Positions 52,906 to 62,085 are shown, numbered from the stretch's first letter. The stretch is 64,000 nucleotides of DNA from Alicyclobacillus fastidiosus (GCF_026651875.1 NZ_CP104067.1:1612001-1676000), one strand, 5' to 3'. The notes: generated from the letters alone by a model not told the origin. Numbers and translations: made by a program.

Positions 52906-52917
52906 CATTGTCAAAAA

Positions 52918-53175
52918 TAAAAAAATCCCGCCCCCAGTAAGGGACGAGATTGACTCGCGGTACCACCCTAATAAAGGCGAATTGCCTTCACTTCATTGCG
53001 ATAACGAAAGCGCCTAGACGCCTCCGGCATTGGCTAATGTCCAACTGGAGTTCACCATGCGGCTCCGAAGTGTACTTCCGGTATTTGTCCAGGTCGGTTT
53101 TCACCAGCCACCGACTCTCTGCACTGACGCAAATCCGTACTCTCTTCATCGCAGCCGTTGCGGTTTGAAATTGGA
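52918..53175 (-). ncRNA. T-box 1 (tRNA-Tyr specifier), distal, before aroF
   Basis: Same order as T-box 2: GAAGAGAGTACG, GCAGAGAGTCGG, specifier stem GGAAGTACACTTCGG (TAC at 53074-53072), T-box TTATTAGGGTGGTACCGCG (52975-52956) and terminator ending in TTTTTTTATT. It is clearly a duplicate of T-box 2. Confidence 0.9.
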
Positions 53176-53389
53176 GTCATTTTATCTTGGGTAACGACCG
53201 AATGTCAAGGGGTTGATGTGTACATGGTATTTACCAAATTATAGAATGCTCCTGCCATCGCGACAGAGAACTGGGCGTCCGAGTAAAGCTTTGACGGTGA
53301 CTTGAGTAATGTGAATTAAGTAAAAAATTTTGAGATTGACCCAAGACGACGATCCGTGGTAATTTGAAAATACAAAAACTTCATTTCTC

Positions 53390-53652
53390 TTCTGTTTGAA
53401 ACGCTTTGAACGGGAGCATCAGGGACATTCGCCTGTCAGAGAACTGCGGGGTGGTGCGACGCAGTATGTGATCTTCCTGAAACTCGCCCGGGAGCGGCTA
53501 GGCAGAACTTCAGTATGCCTAGACGATTGACCACCGTTAAGGGTCACGCAGGTTGTTCTGCGGTAGAGGTGGACCTATTCGGGTCAATAAGAGTGGTAAC
53601 GCGGTTGGTACAGACCAGTCGTCTCTTGATGAGGCGGTGGTCTGTTTTTATG
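53390..53652 (+). ncRNA. T-box 1 (tRNA-Leu specifier) before leuA
   Basis: Stem I includes AGAGAACTGCGGGGTGGTG and a probable CTC specifier in GAAACTCGCCC (about 53490). The T-box is the variant AAGAGTGGTAACGCGG (53589-53604), keeping TGGT but with AAC in place of ACC. Terminator: CAGACCA...TGGTCTG followed by TTTTT. Confidence 0.85.
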
Positions 53653-53689
53653 TTTCAAACGATGATTCACAAGCGTCAAACACGATGAA

Positions 53690-53950
53690 GGGGACAAACG
53701 GAAACTGGGCTTGCACAGAGAACTGCGGGATGGTGCGACGCAGTGAAGCCAGATTTCGCGACTCACCCCAGAGTGGTTGGACTGAACGGTCGTTAAGACC
53801 TACTAAGTTCTAACGCCTGACCCGCGTTATTAGGTTGCAACATGAAGATGTTGCGCTGAGTTGGGTTTGGTTTTACCAAATCAACGAGGGTGGTACCGCG
53901 TTCGACAACAGGTCGATCGTCCCTTGAGGATGATCGACCTGGTTTTTTAT
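53690..53950 (+). ncRNA. T-box 2 (tRNA-Leu specifier) before leuA
   Basis: The stem I segment AGAGAACTGCGGGATGGTG repeats T-box 1 nearly exactly; the specifier is CTC in GCGACTCACCCC (about 53760). The T-box GAGGGTGGTACCGCG (53886-53900) is canonical, followed by the terminator AGGTCGATCGTCC...GGATGATCGACCT and TTTTTT. Confidence 0.9.
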
Positions 53951-53978
53951 TACAAGATATCATTCGGAGGGATAGTCA

Positions 53979-55700
53979 GTGAGCCAGCATAGTGGAATGA
54001 ACGCAAGTATGAAAAATTATGACAAGTACACTAGAGAATATTTTACGCCACCCGTATCGAGTTTGAAGTGGACGCAGAAGGAGTACATTACGGCACCTCC
54101 GACATGGTGCAGCGTCGATCTGCGAGATGGCAACCAGGCGCTGGTCGTTCCGATGAATTTACAGGAGAAGCTGGAATACTTTCAGTTGCTGCTGCAAATT
54201 GGCTTCAAGGAAATCGAAGTAGGGTTCCCAGCGGCGTCAGAGACGGAATTCGCATTTTTGCGCACATTGATCGAGCAGGATTTAATTCCGGAGGATGTGA
54301 CGATTCAAGTTTTAACACAGTCGCGGGAGCACATTATCCGAAAGACCTTTGAAGCGCTCCAAGGTGTGAACAAAGCCATCGTGCACTTGTATAACTCCAC
54401 CTCCGTCGCGCAACGGGAGCAGGTATTCAGAAAGTCCAAAGCGGAAATCATCGACATCGCCATCAGCGGTGCAGAACTGGTGAAGACATGCGCGGCCCAA
54501 ACTGACGGAAACTTTCAATTTCAATATTCACCCGAAAGCTTCACGGGAACGGAAGTGGAATTTGCGCTCGAAATCTGTAATCGGGTGTTAGATGTGTGGC
54601 AACCCACGGCACAAAACAAAGTCATTATCAATCTTCCGGCTACCGTGTCCCTCTCAATGCCTCACATTTACGCGAGCCAAATTGAGTACATGAGCGAGCA
54701 TCTAAATTACCGCGATCACGTCATTCTGTCACTTCATCCTCACAATGACCGAGGAACGGGTGTTGCGGATGCAGAGTTAGGAATGCTCGCCGGCGGGCAG
54801 AGGGTCGAAGGGACATTGTTTGGCAACGGAGAGAGGACTGGCAATGTAGACGTCATCACGCTTGCTTTGAACTTGTTCTCACATGGAGTGAATCCGCATC
54901 TGCATTTGGAAAATATACCTGAAATCATGTCCGAATATGAACGACTGACGAGAATGAAGGTGAGCAAACGGCATCCCTACGCCGGGGAACTTGTATTCAC
55001 CGCATTTTCGGGATCGCACCAGGATGCCATTGCCAAAGGGATGAAATGGCGCGAGGAAGGGAACGGTCCGCATTGGTCAGTACCTTATCTGTTGATTGAT
55101 CCGAAGGATATTGGCAGGGAATACGAGGGGGACATTATTCGAATTAATAGTCAGTCCGGCAAAGGCGGCATCGGTTACGTACTCGAACAAAACTTCGGAA
55201 TTGATTTGCCGGGCGAGATGCGTGAAGCAGTGGGATATCGCGTGAAGGGAGTTTCGGACCGCCTGCACAAGGAACTTATACCGGATGAAATATATGAAAT
55301 TTTCATCGAGGAATACGTGAATATCACAGCTCCGTTAGAGCTTATAAATTATTGCTTCACGCACAGGGATGACTATGAAGCGACCGTCAGTGTGCGAATG
55401 GGTGAGGAACTGAAGGAATTTACGGGTGTGGGCAATGGACGATTGGATGCCATCAGCAACGCACTTCGCACAAATCTGGGTATGGACTATACAAATCTGG
55501 TCTATAAGGAGCACGCTTTAGAAATCGGGTCAGAGTCGCAGGCAGTCACCTATATTGGAATTACTGCTTCGGAGGGAACTGTTTATTGGGGGTGTGGGAT
55601 CGATAACGATGTGATGACCTCTTCTGTCAAAGCGCTATTTAGTGTTGTAAATAAGCTGCATCATTCGACGTCAACCCAGCGCCTGGTGAACAATAGGTAA
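53979..55700 (+). CDS. leuA: 2-isopropylmalate synthase (LeuA type 2)
   Basis: The 573-residue enzyme condenses 2-oxoisovalerate and acetyl-CoA, the first leucine-specific step. The catalytic TIM barrel carries WCSVDLRDGNQAL, EIEVGFPAASETEF, HLYNSTS, and the metal site LHPHNDRGTGVADAELG; the linker and C-terminal LeuA regulatory domain (SVRMGEELKEFTGVGNGRLDAISNAL, quoted in part) bind leucine. Length and sequence match the Corynebacterium/Mycobacterium-like type, rather than the shorter Bacillus type. GTG 53979 has GGAGGG upstream. Other leu genes are not adjacent, so this is a stand-alone, T-box-controlled locus. Confidence 0.95.
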   Translation: MSQHSGMNASMKNYDKYTREYFTPPVSSLKWTQKEYITAPPTWCSVDLRDGNQALVVPMNLQEKLEYFQLLLQIGFKEIEVGFPAASETEFAFLRTLIEQDLIPEDVTIQVLTQSREHIIRKTFEALQGVNKAIVHLYNSTSVAQREQVFRKSKAEIIDIAISGAELVKTCAAQTDGNFQFQYSPESFTGTEVEFALEICNRVLDVWQPTAQNKVIINLPATVSLSMPHIYASQIEYMSEHLNYRDHVILSLHPHNDRGTGVADAELGMLAGGQRVEGTLFGNGERTGNVDVITLALNLFSHGVNPHLHLENIPEIMSEYERLTRMKVSKRHPYAGELVFTAFSGSHQDAIAKGMKWREEGNGPHWSVPYLLIDPKDIGREYEGDIIRINSQSGKGGIGYVLEQNFGIDLPGEMREAVGYRVKGVSDRLHKELIPDEIYEIFIEEYVNITAPLELINYCFTHRDDYEATVSVRMGEELKEFTGVGNGRLDAISNALRTNLGMDYTNLVYKEHALEIGSESQAVTYIGITASEGTVYWGCGIDNDVMTSSVKALFSVVNKLHHSTSTQRLVNNR

Positions 55701-55703
55701 ACG

Positions 55704-55835
55704 GTGCCTCAGGAGATGATTTTCCTAGATGACGTACAAGTAAATGTCGATTCCGCTCGCGCCATCGGTATTCAAGCAATCTTATTCACCAGCACTGAGC
55801 AGGCGATTGCCGACATGGAATACCTTTTACGATAA
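55704..55835 (+). pseudogene. C-terminal tail of a HAD-superfamily phosphatase
   Basis: Directly after the leuA stop, the frame reads MIFLDDVQVNVDSARAIGIQAILFTSTEQ and stops after MEYLLR. This is HAD motif IV and the C-terminal helix (FLDDxxxNVxxAxxxGxxxIxF). The catalytic N-terminal part is absent and there is no ribosome site, so it is a relic from a rearrangement downstream of leuA. Confidence 0.75.
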
Positions 55836-55860
55836 ACTTGGTATATCCCTGTGCGTTACA

Positions 55861-55896
55861 ATGAGAGCTGCCTATCCGGTGGCTCTCATGTTTTGT
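55861..55896 (+). terminator. Terminator downstream of leuA and the HAD relic
   Basis: ATGAGAGC(TGCCTATCCGGTG)GCTCTCAT followed by GTTTTG. Confidence 0.75.
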
Positions 55897-56207
55897 CGTT
55901 CACAGGAGAGCTTTCGCTGAATCATTTCTACTCGATTGCCTGAATACATACCAATTTGAATGCACAGAGGTGTATTGCCGTACGAATATATGACTCTTTG
56001 GCCTACGTATTTTGGTCGTCCGGGAATAGAATTGTTGTAATAATTTCGTGACTTTTTCAAGTCAAATCGCTTAGTATTACAGTAATAATCTTTATACAAG
56101 AATTGGATTATGATACGCGGGATCCAATTTTACCTTCGCGGTTACGTTAACTGAGCCATGCGCGCCATACATACACTCATGAAGTGAAAGCCGAGGAGAG
56201 AGCCTTT
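55897..56207. other. AT-rich intergenic region
   Basis: A minus-strand open frame (56099-55872) with Tyr/Asn-rich composition has no ribosome site or family match. The right end must carry the promoter of the next gene. Confidence 0.35.
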
Positions 56208-57476
56208 ATGCAACATGGTCAGAAACTATCTATCCTAGGAATTTTAATTTTCCTCGGTATCATCCAAACGGGTTGTGGTGCGCTCAGTCGTGTCCCCCTT
56301 GCACCATCGGTAAGCAATGACACGGACAACAAGGCAGCCGTTTCGATTTCCTCTGTGACGAACAGGAAGGGTACGACAAATGGCACGTCGATTTCCATCA
56401 CTACTCACCCCGTATCGCCCTATCCGTCTCTGGGGCTTGGTATGTCTGGGCCAGAGGTGCTTGCACTCAATGAGCGGCTCGCCGAATTAGGTTATCTCCC
56501 GGTTGCTGTGAATGCTGCCACGCAACCTGCCATAACGCTTTCGAACCTCGATTCTCCACCGAAAGTTTCGTTTGCGTGGCGATACGGGGCAGTTCCCTCG
56601 GAACTCACGTCAGAGTGGTCGGAAGATACGTACACGGAGATGACGAGGGGTGCCGTGATTGCGGTGGAACATGTGAATGGTCTACCCATTGACGGAATGG
56701 TCGGCGAAGCGGTGTGGAAGGCCATTCTTGGCCAAGATGCCGTGCAGAATCCCAACCCGTATACGTACGTTCTTGTGACGAAGAATCCGGCGCCGGAGGA
56801 GCTTCGCGTCTGGCAGGCGGGCAAGTGGGTGTATCAGTCCATAGCGAACACCGGTGTCGCAGGGGCACCGTCGACGAATGGGACATTCGCAATCTATGAG
56901 CGCTTAGCGTCGCAGACGATGACAGGGACAAACCCTGATGGCACAAAATATATCGATCCCGGCGTGCCCTACATTAACTATTATGACGGCGGCCAGGCTA
57001 TTCATGGTTTTCCGCGCGCGTCGTATGGATTTCCGCAGAGTGTGGGCTGCGTCGAATTACCCATCAGTAACGCCAAGGTGGTATGGTCCCTTGTCAACTA
57101 TGGGACCCTGGTGACGGTGGAGGGGGACTATGTACCGCCTACATCGACGCAGACGAACACACAAGCGAGCACAGAGGGGACCACGACGAGCAAATCGACG
57201 TCGGATTCTAGCACTGCTAGCGGTAAAGGTTCAAGCAGCGAGTCAAAAAGTACTCCCACAGGGCAAAAGACAGGGAATACTACCGGAAAGAATCCCACAG
57301 GTAACTCTAGTAGTCTTACGAGCAACACTACCGGAAATTCTGGGGGCAACACGACAAGCGCCGTGGGCGGCAATACGACAGATAAGACCGGTGGAAACAC
57401 GACACAGCAAGGGACAAACAGCACTCAAAACACGAGTTCCAAGACCGAGCCGACGCCAACAAACGACACAAACTAG
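56208..57476 (+). CDS. L,D-transpeptidase-like lipoprotein with Ser/Thr/Gly-rich tail
   Basis: ATG 56208 follows GAGGAGAGAG. The 422-residue product has a lipoprotein signal ending IIQTGC, a peptidoglycan-binding-like region (LGLGMSGPEVLALNERLAELGYL ... IDGMVGEAVWKAIL), and a YkuD domain with the catalytic signature HGFPRASYGFPQSVGCVELP (His and Cys in place). After about residue 315 the sequence is a 105-residue low-complexity tail of Ser, Thr, Gly, Asn. It would cross-link or modify peptidoglycan outside the membrane; in spore-formers this class also works in spore wall. Confidence 0.9.
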   Translation: MQHGQKLSILGILIFLGIIQTGCGALSRVPLAPSVSNDTDNKAAVSISSVTNRKGTTNGTSISITTHPVSPYPSLGLGMSGPEVLALNERLAELGYLPVAVNAATQPAITLSNLDSPPKVSFAWRYGAVPSELTSEWSEDTYTEMTRGAVIAVEHVNGLPIDGMVGEAVWKAILGQDAVQNPNPYTYVLVTKNPAPEELRVWQAGKWVYQSIANTGVAGAPSTNGTFAIYERLASQTMTGTNPDGTKYIDPGVPYINYYDGGQAIHGFPRASYGFPQSVGCVELPISNAKVVWSLVNYGTLVTVEGDYVPPTSTQTNTQASTEGTTTSKSTSDSSTASGKGSSSESKSTPTGQKTGNTTGKNPTGNSSSLTSNTTGNSGGNTTSAVGGNTTDKTGGNTTQQGTNSTQNTSSKTEPTPTNDTN

Positions 57477-57522
57477 GCAAGAGATCTTAGCTTGTAGGTG
57501 CTGTGTGGCGGAGTTCGGGGGA

Positions 57523-57582
57523 TGGCGACTAAACCAAAAAGGGAAATGTAGAAAATGGCTGTCTCCTTTTGGTGTAGTCGCC
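57523..57582. terminator. Bidirectional terminator between convergent genes
   Basis: GGCGACTAAACCAAAAAGG pairs with CCTTTTGGTGTAGTCGCC around a 22-base loop. Confidence 0.8.
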
Positions 57583-57598
57583 TGAGCATTGTTTTAAC

Positions 57599-58534
57599 TT
57601 ACCTTTCAAGTGCACGCTGTAGCGCTTGCACGTATTCACTGATCGCGCGTCGACTGACTTCTGCTTGTGGGACCATGGACTCAAAACCGTGGAAGCACCC
57701 CGGATAAAGATGGAATTCACATGAAACGCCTGCACGTGCTAGTCTGGCGACATAATCTATCGTCTCATCCCGAAATGGGTCGAGATCTCCGACACAAGTG
57801 TAGGCTGGGGGAAGATTTGAAAGATCAGTGGCTCGACTTGGGGCCGCATATTGCGAAACATCACCTTCTCGATTGGTTCCCAGATAAGCCGCCCACCCCT
57901 TCAGATTCGATTCCCGATTCCATACTCTCGCATCGGTTATTTCGTGGCTGGATGGAGTGATGTTTCGATCGTCGATCATCGGATACAACGGCATTTGGAA
58001 TTTGATCGGCGGCCCTTGTCTATCTCTTGCGAGTAAGGCTAAGGCGGCGGTCAGCCCACCGCCAGCACTAGCACCGGCAATGGCGAGCCGTGAGGCATCG
58101 ACACCGAGATCATCCGCATGCGCATGAAACCACTTGAGCGCTGCGTAGCAATCCTCTAATGGCGCCGGGAAGGGGTTCTCTGGCGCAAGACGATAGTCGA
58201 CCGAGACGACAATACAATTGGCTTGTGTCACGAAGCGCTGACACAGCCCTTCGTTCATTTCAGGACTGCCAAGCATAAACCCACCGCCGTGAATCCACAG
58301 AACGCCGGGCATGTCTGTACACGCTTTGATCGGCCTATATATTCTCACACGCACGTCCGGGGCCCCTTCAGATCCTGGAACCCAGTGTTCTAGAACGGAC
58401 ACGGAATCGTGGACGGGTAGCGTAGACAAGATTAACTCGGAAGACGACTTCCTCAACTGTTCTAGATTGTCGAGGTTCAGTGAAGGCATTGCTGAAAGTG
58501 CAGATTTTAAATTATCGTCGACTCGGTTCTCCAT
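57599..58534 (-). CDS. Alpha/beta hydrolase, hormone-sensitive-lipase-type esterase
   Basis: The 311-residue esterase has the oxyanion motif WIHGGGFMLGS, nucleophile elbow IAGASAGGGL, Asp in GDLDPFRDE and His in GCFHGFE, in the order of family IV (HSL) carboxylesterases. Such enzymes hydrolyse short acyl esters; Alicyclobacillus members are well known as thermostable esterases (EST2 type). ATG 58534 follows GGAGGCGAG. Confidence 0.95.
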   Translation of the reverse strand: MENRVDDNLKSALSAMPSLNLDNLEQLRKSSSELILSTLPVHDSVSVLEHWVPGSEGAPDVRVRIYRPIKACTDMPGVLWIHGGGFMLGSPEMNEGLCQRFVTQANCIVVSVDYRLAPENPFPAPLEDCYAALKWFHAHADDLGVDASRLAIAGASAGGGLTAALALLARDRQGPPIKFQMPLYPMIDDRNITPSSHEITDARVWNRESNLKGWAAYLGTNREGDVSQYAAPSRATDLSNLPPAYTCVGDLDPFRDETIDYVARLARAGVSCEFHLYPGCFHGFESMVPQAEVSRRAISEYVQALQRALER

Positions 58535-58750
58535 TTCGACTCGCCTCCAAAATTTGATGCAAGGGGTTTCATATAGAGACTATAGCCTAAAACAGGGTAA
58601 TTAGCTCCCATTAAATATATCTGGATCTTCGCGAGTATGGGGTGACGGGTCACCTAGATTACCTGGTCGAATGTGACCGTGTATCGTTCATGCCCTGTTC
58701 ATAAATGTGGATTACTGTTCCCATATGTTCAGTGAGTAGGAGGCGTCGCA

Positions 58751-59782
58751 ATGGATTTTTTACACAGAAGGGAAGCAGCCTTAGACGGCTGTGATTGGGC
58801 GGTCGAAGCGCAGGGACTGGTTAAGGTATTTGGCGATAACCACGCAGTGGATGGTGTTAATTTGAACGTGCGCACTGGTACTGTTTACGGAGTGCTCGGT
58901 CCGAATGGGGCGGGCAAGACCACCACTATCCGGATGCTGGCTACCTTGCTGCGGCCAGATGCGGGGTCGGCCCGAATCTTCGGGCACGACGTGGTGAAGG
59001 AGTCACAAATCGTCCGTCAACTTATCGGGGTCACCGGTCAATATGCGTCAGTCGACGAGACGCTTAGTGCCACTGAAAACCTGGTCATCTTCTCCCGATT
59101 GCTCGGACTTGGGCGGGCAGAGGCACGGCGTAAGGCGACGGAGCTTCTAGAGGAATTTGGTCTGCTGGAAGCCGCCAAGCGCCCGTTGAAGAAATTCTCT
59201 GGCGGGATGCGCCGACGGCTCGATTTAGCGGCGAGCCTCATCGCACAACCGCCGCTCATCTTCTTAGACGAACCGACGACCGGGCTCGATCCGCGCACGC
59301 GTGCACAGATGTGGGACACCATTCGGCGCTTGGTGCAGAGCGGATCGACCGTGCTGCTAACGACGCAGTATCTCGACGAGGCAGATCAGCTGGCTGACCG
59401 CATCGCCGTGATCGACCGTGGGAGGGTCGTCGCTGAGGGCACCGTGGATGAGTTGAAGGCGTCGGTCGGCACTTCGTCGCTGCAACTGCGGGTTCAGAAC
59501 CCTGGGGACATCGAGAGCGCCCGCCACGCCGTGGAGAAGGTACTGGGGGTCCAGTCAATCGTGTCGCCGGAGGCAGGTAGGATCACCGCGCCGATGGCGG
59601 AAGCGGACAGAGTCACCGATTTACTCATCACCCTGCGCGAATTGGAGATTCACCTGGCCGAGATGAGCGTGCAAAAACCGACCCTCGACGAGGTGTTCCT
59701 GACCATCACGGGACATGGTGTGGAAGATGACCAGTCACTCGCATCAGATCACTCGAACGGAGCGGGGGCGATGCGAGCATGA
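58751..59782 (+). CDS. ABC transporter ATP-binding protein, DrrA type
   Basis: The 343-residue ATPase has Walker A GPNGAGKTTTIRML, Q-loop GVTGQYASVDE, signature FSGGMRRRLDLAAS, Walker B LIFLDEPTTGLDPRTR and the C-terminal DrrA extension (LQLRVQNPGDIESARHAVEKV). It pairs with the overlapping permease gene (ATGA). DrrAB exporters pump out drugs such as daunorubicin. The G+C content is visibly higher than in neighbours, close to actinobacterial style, which may indicate transfer. ATG 58751 has AGGAGG upstream. Confidence 0.95.
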   Translation: MDFLHRREAALDGCDWAVEAQGLVKVFGDNHAVDGVNLNVRTGTVYGVLGPNGAGKTTTIRMLATLLRPDAGSARIFGHDVVKESQIVRQLIGVTGQYASVDETLSATENLVIFSRLLGLGRAEARRKATELLEEFGLLEAAKRPLKKFSGGMRRRLDLAASLIAQPPLIFLDEPTTGLDPRTRAQMWDTIRRLVQSGSTVLLTTQYLDEADQLADRIAVIDRGRVVAEGTVDELKASVGTSSLQLRVQNPGDIESARHAVEKVLGVQSIVSPEAGRITAPMAEADRVTDLLITLRELEIHLAEMSVQKPTLDEVFLTITGHGVEDDQSLASDHSNGAGAMRA

Positions 59783-60594
59783 GCAGTCTTCACATCACAC
59801 CGGGTACCAAGCGTCAACTGAAAAACCACACGAGCCTTGGCCAATCCATACGCAACTCGTTCACGATGGCCTATCGAGGTCTGCTGAAATTCCGGCGTAC
59901 GCCCGAGCAGTTGTTCGACGTCACACTCCAGCCCATCGTCTTCACCTTGATGTTTACCTACATCTTCGGCGGGGCCATCTCCGGAAACGTGCAAAGCTAC
60001 CTGCCCGTCATTATTCCTGGCATCCTCGTACAGACGGTCATCACGACCTCGGTCGTCACAGGTGTTCAACTGCGAGAGGATATGGACAAGGGCGTGTTCG
60101 ATCGATTCAAGTCACTGCCTATCGCGCGTATTGCTCCGCTGGCAGGAGCCCTGTTGGCGGACACCGTGCGGTATACCATAGCGACTGTGCTCACCTTCGC
60201 GATGGGGTATGCCATTGGCTATCGACCTCACGGAGGATTCGGGCACGTCGTCATCGCTGCGCTTCTCGTGATCGTTTGTTCCTGGGCCATCAGCTGGATA
60301 TTCGCCTTTTTCGGCGTCATCGCCCGTACTGCCTCAAGCGTACAGGGTATCTCGATGCTCATCTTGTTTCCGCTGACGTTCCTCTCCAACGCGTTCGTGC
60401 CGGTCAAGACCATGCCCGAATGGCTACAGTGGTTCGCCAAGTTCAACCCGATCTCGCACCTTGTCACTGCGGTACGGGATTTGACGAATGCGGGAACCAT
60501 CGGTGCTGACTTCGCCATCTCCCTCATCGGGGCGGCGGTCGCCGTGATCATCTTTGCACCGCTCACCGTTCGTTCCTACATGCGTCGTACGTAA
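59779..60594 (+). CDS. ABC-2 type permease, DrrB type
   Basis: The 271-residue partner has six TM helices and the ABC2 signature: SFTMAYRGLLKFRRTPEQLFDVTLQPIVFTLMFTYIFGG (quoted in part), DMDKGVFDRFKSLPIARIAPLAGALLAD and FLSNAFVPVKTMPEWLQWFAKFNPIS. It forms the drug channel with the upstream ATPase. Translation is coupled through a 4-base overlap. High G+C as in the ATPase gene. Confidence 0.95.
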   Translation: MSSLHITPGTKRQLKNHTSLGQSIRNSFTMAYRGLLKFRRTPEQLFDVTLQPIVFTLMFTYIFGGAISGNVQSYLPVIIPGILVQTVITTSVVTGVQLREDMDKGVFDRFKSLPIARIAPLAGALLADTVRYTIATVLTFAMGYAIGYRPHGGFGHVVIAALLVIVCSWAISWIFAFFGVIARTASSVQGISMLILFPLTFLSNAFVPVKTMPEWLQWFAKFNPISHLVTAVRDLTNAGTIGADFAISLIGAAVAVIIFAPLTVRSYMRRT

Positions 60595-60692
60595 CTGAGA
60601 TGGTGGGCGATTCAGGGCAAGGGCTCGGCGTGCGGCCTCCAGCTGTTTGGACGGGAATTCAATCTGTATGAATGTTAGAAATGATATGATGA

Positions 60693-61205
60693 TCCTGTGA
60701 TTCTACCTATCTAATTAGGAGACTCGACTTTTTGGCCGGCATGGGCGAAGATAACGTGCAGGAATTCACCGCTGCAATGCAGGGAGAAGCCGCGCTCTCT
60801 GCATACCTGGAGCCCCATGTACCAGCGCTGCTTGGCCAGGAGCCGCAGGCTATGGCAGACCATATGAGCACGCTGTTGAGCGCGCCCGATGTTGCGGTGC
60901 TCACAGGTGCGTTTAGTGAACAAGTTGCGAGGATCATGCAAGACTCGCTGACGAGCGGCATCTTCGGTTGGCTGGATGACGATCTCGCTTTTGCCAAACC
61001 ATGGGGCTTCTCTTTATCGTCCATTCAGGTACCGGTACAAATATGGCAAGGAGAACAAGACCTGATGGTTCCCTTCAGCCACGGTGAATGGCTAGCGAAA
61101 AACGTACCTCATGCTGATGTTCGTCTCAGCCCCGATGACGGTCATTTGACGGTCTGGGTGAACCGTGTACCGGAAGTCCATGCTTGGCTTGCATCGCACT
61201 TTTGA
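60693..61205 (+). pseudogene. Alpha/beta hydrolase lacking its N-terminal half
   Basis: The frame reads LDFLAGMGEDNVQEFTAAMQGEAAL, then a cap-like region, then VPVQIWQGEQDLMVPFSHGEWLA (catalytic Asp) and SPDDGHLTVW (catalytic His), ending WLASHF. The N-terminal beta-sheet and the nucleophile Ser are missing; upstream is a stop at 60690. A TTG 60732 with AGGAGA 10 bases before could start a short product, but it could not be a working hydrolase. It follows the DrrAB genes and shares their composition, so it may have come with them. Confidence 0.75.
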
Positions 61206-61253
61206 ACCGTGTCCTTTGAGAGGAAATGTGCCTAGGGGACGCTGGACCATAAG

Positions 61254-61289
61254 GGGGCAAATGCGACAGAGTGCATTTGCCCTTTTATT
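61254..61289 (+). terminator. Terminator after the hydrolase fragment
   Basis: GGGCAAATGC pairs with GCATTTGCCC, followed by TTTTATT. Confidence 0.85.
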
Positions 61290-61382
61290 CACGCGCGTAT
61301 AGGAATGTACGACAATTGATACTATCCATGATGATTGGGTAAGGAACAGCCGTCGCATATCGGTACAGGTGGGGTGTAATCG

Positions 61383-61943
61383 TTGGAATTTCACACAGCA
61401 GGCGATTGGAATGAGCAATTGTGGGATGCATTGGAAGGCGTCTACAAGCAAGCATTTAGCCACGGGAGAAAAAACAAAAGCATCGTAAAGAGGTTGTTAG
61501 ATTCAGGAGACAGTTTTCTACATGTGGGCGTTGAGGATTCCGAGATTGTGGCCATGGCGCTTTCAGCAAAGCTTGAGCATCTCAATGCTTTACTCATTGA
61601 CTATTTGGGCGTTCAGGAAGACAGGCGCAGGCAGGGTATTGGTGCACGGTTCGTGGACTATATCACAGAGTGGGCAGTAGAGCACGGATACGATGGTGTT
61701 GTCATTGAAGTGGAATCCGAAACGGAGCAAGAGCCGGATGACCATCCCAATGCCAAACGGATTCGATTCTGGGAGAAGTGTGGATTTCACATTACAGACT
61801 ACATCCACGACTATAAGGTGGTCCCTGAATTGTACAGGGCGATGTATCTGAATTTGACTCCAACGGCTCAGTTACCCGAACAGGGCGAAGTGTTGTTTCC
61901 GCATATCGCACGGTATCATAAAAAAGCTTGGGGTGGTGAGTGA
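61383..61943 (+). CDS. GNAT-family acetyltransferase
   Basis: The 186-residue protein has an N-terminal region (FHTAGDWNEQLWDALEGVYKQAF), the acetyl-CoA loop LGVQEDRRRQGIGARFVDYI and a C-terminal RFWEKCGFHITDYIHDYKVV. TTG 61383 follows GGTGGGG. Its substrate is unknown. It is the first gene of a probable operon with a small ORF and pepF. Confidence 0.85.
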   Translation: MEFHTAGDWNEQLWDALEGVYKQAFSHGRKNKSIVKRLLDSGDSFLHVGVEDSEIVAMALSAKLEHLNALLIDYLGVQEDRRRQGIGARFVDYITEWAVEHGYDGVVIEVESETEQEPDDHPNAKRIRFWEKCGFHITDYIHDYKVVPELYRAMYLNLTPTAQLPEQGEVLFPHIARYHKKAWGGE

Positions 61944-61956
61944 GCACAGTGCTCCA

Positions 61957-62085
61957 ATGCTTTACGATAATAAAATGACGAAGGATACAAAAACGATGGT
62001 GTTTGATCCGGGAAAGTCCGTTTTAAAGTACAACATCGGCGATGAGATTAAATTGACAGAAGATAGTGATTCGGAGGTATTGTGA
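61957..62085 (+). CDS. Small coupled ORF between GNAT and pepF (42 aa)
   Basis: From ATG 61957 the frame (DTKTMVFDPGKSVLKYNIGD ... LTEDSDSEVL) stops at TGA 62083-62085, which overlaps the pepF ATG by one base. The ribosome site of pepF lies inside it. The coupling suggests real translation; the function is unknown. Confidence 0.5.
   Translation: MLYDNKMTKDTKTMVFDPGKSVLKYNIGDEIKLTEDSDSEVL

Noticed and set aside
55872..56099. 75-codon minus-strand frame
   Set aside because: AT-driven composition, TTG start without ribosome site, overlaps the leuA-side terminator.
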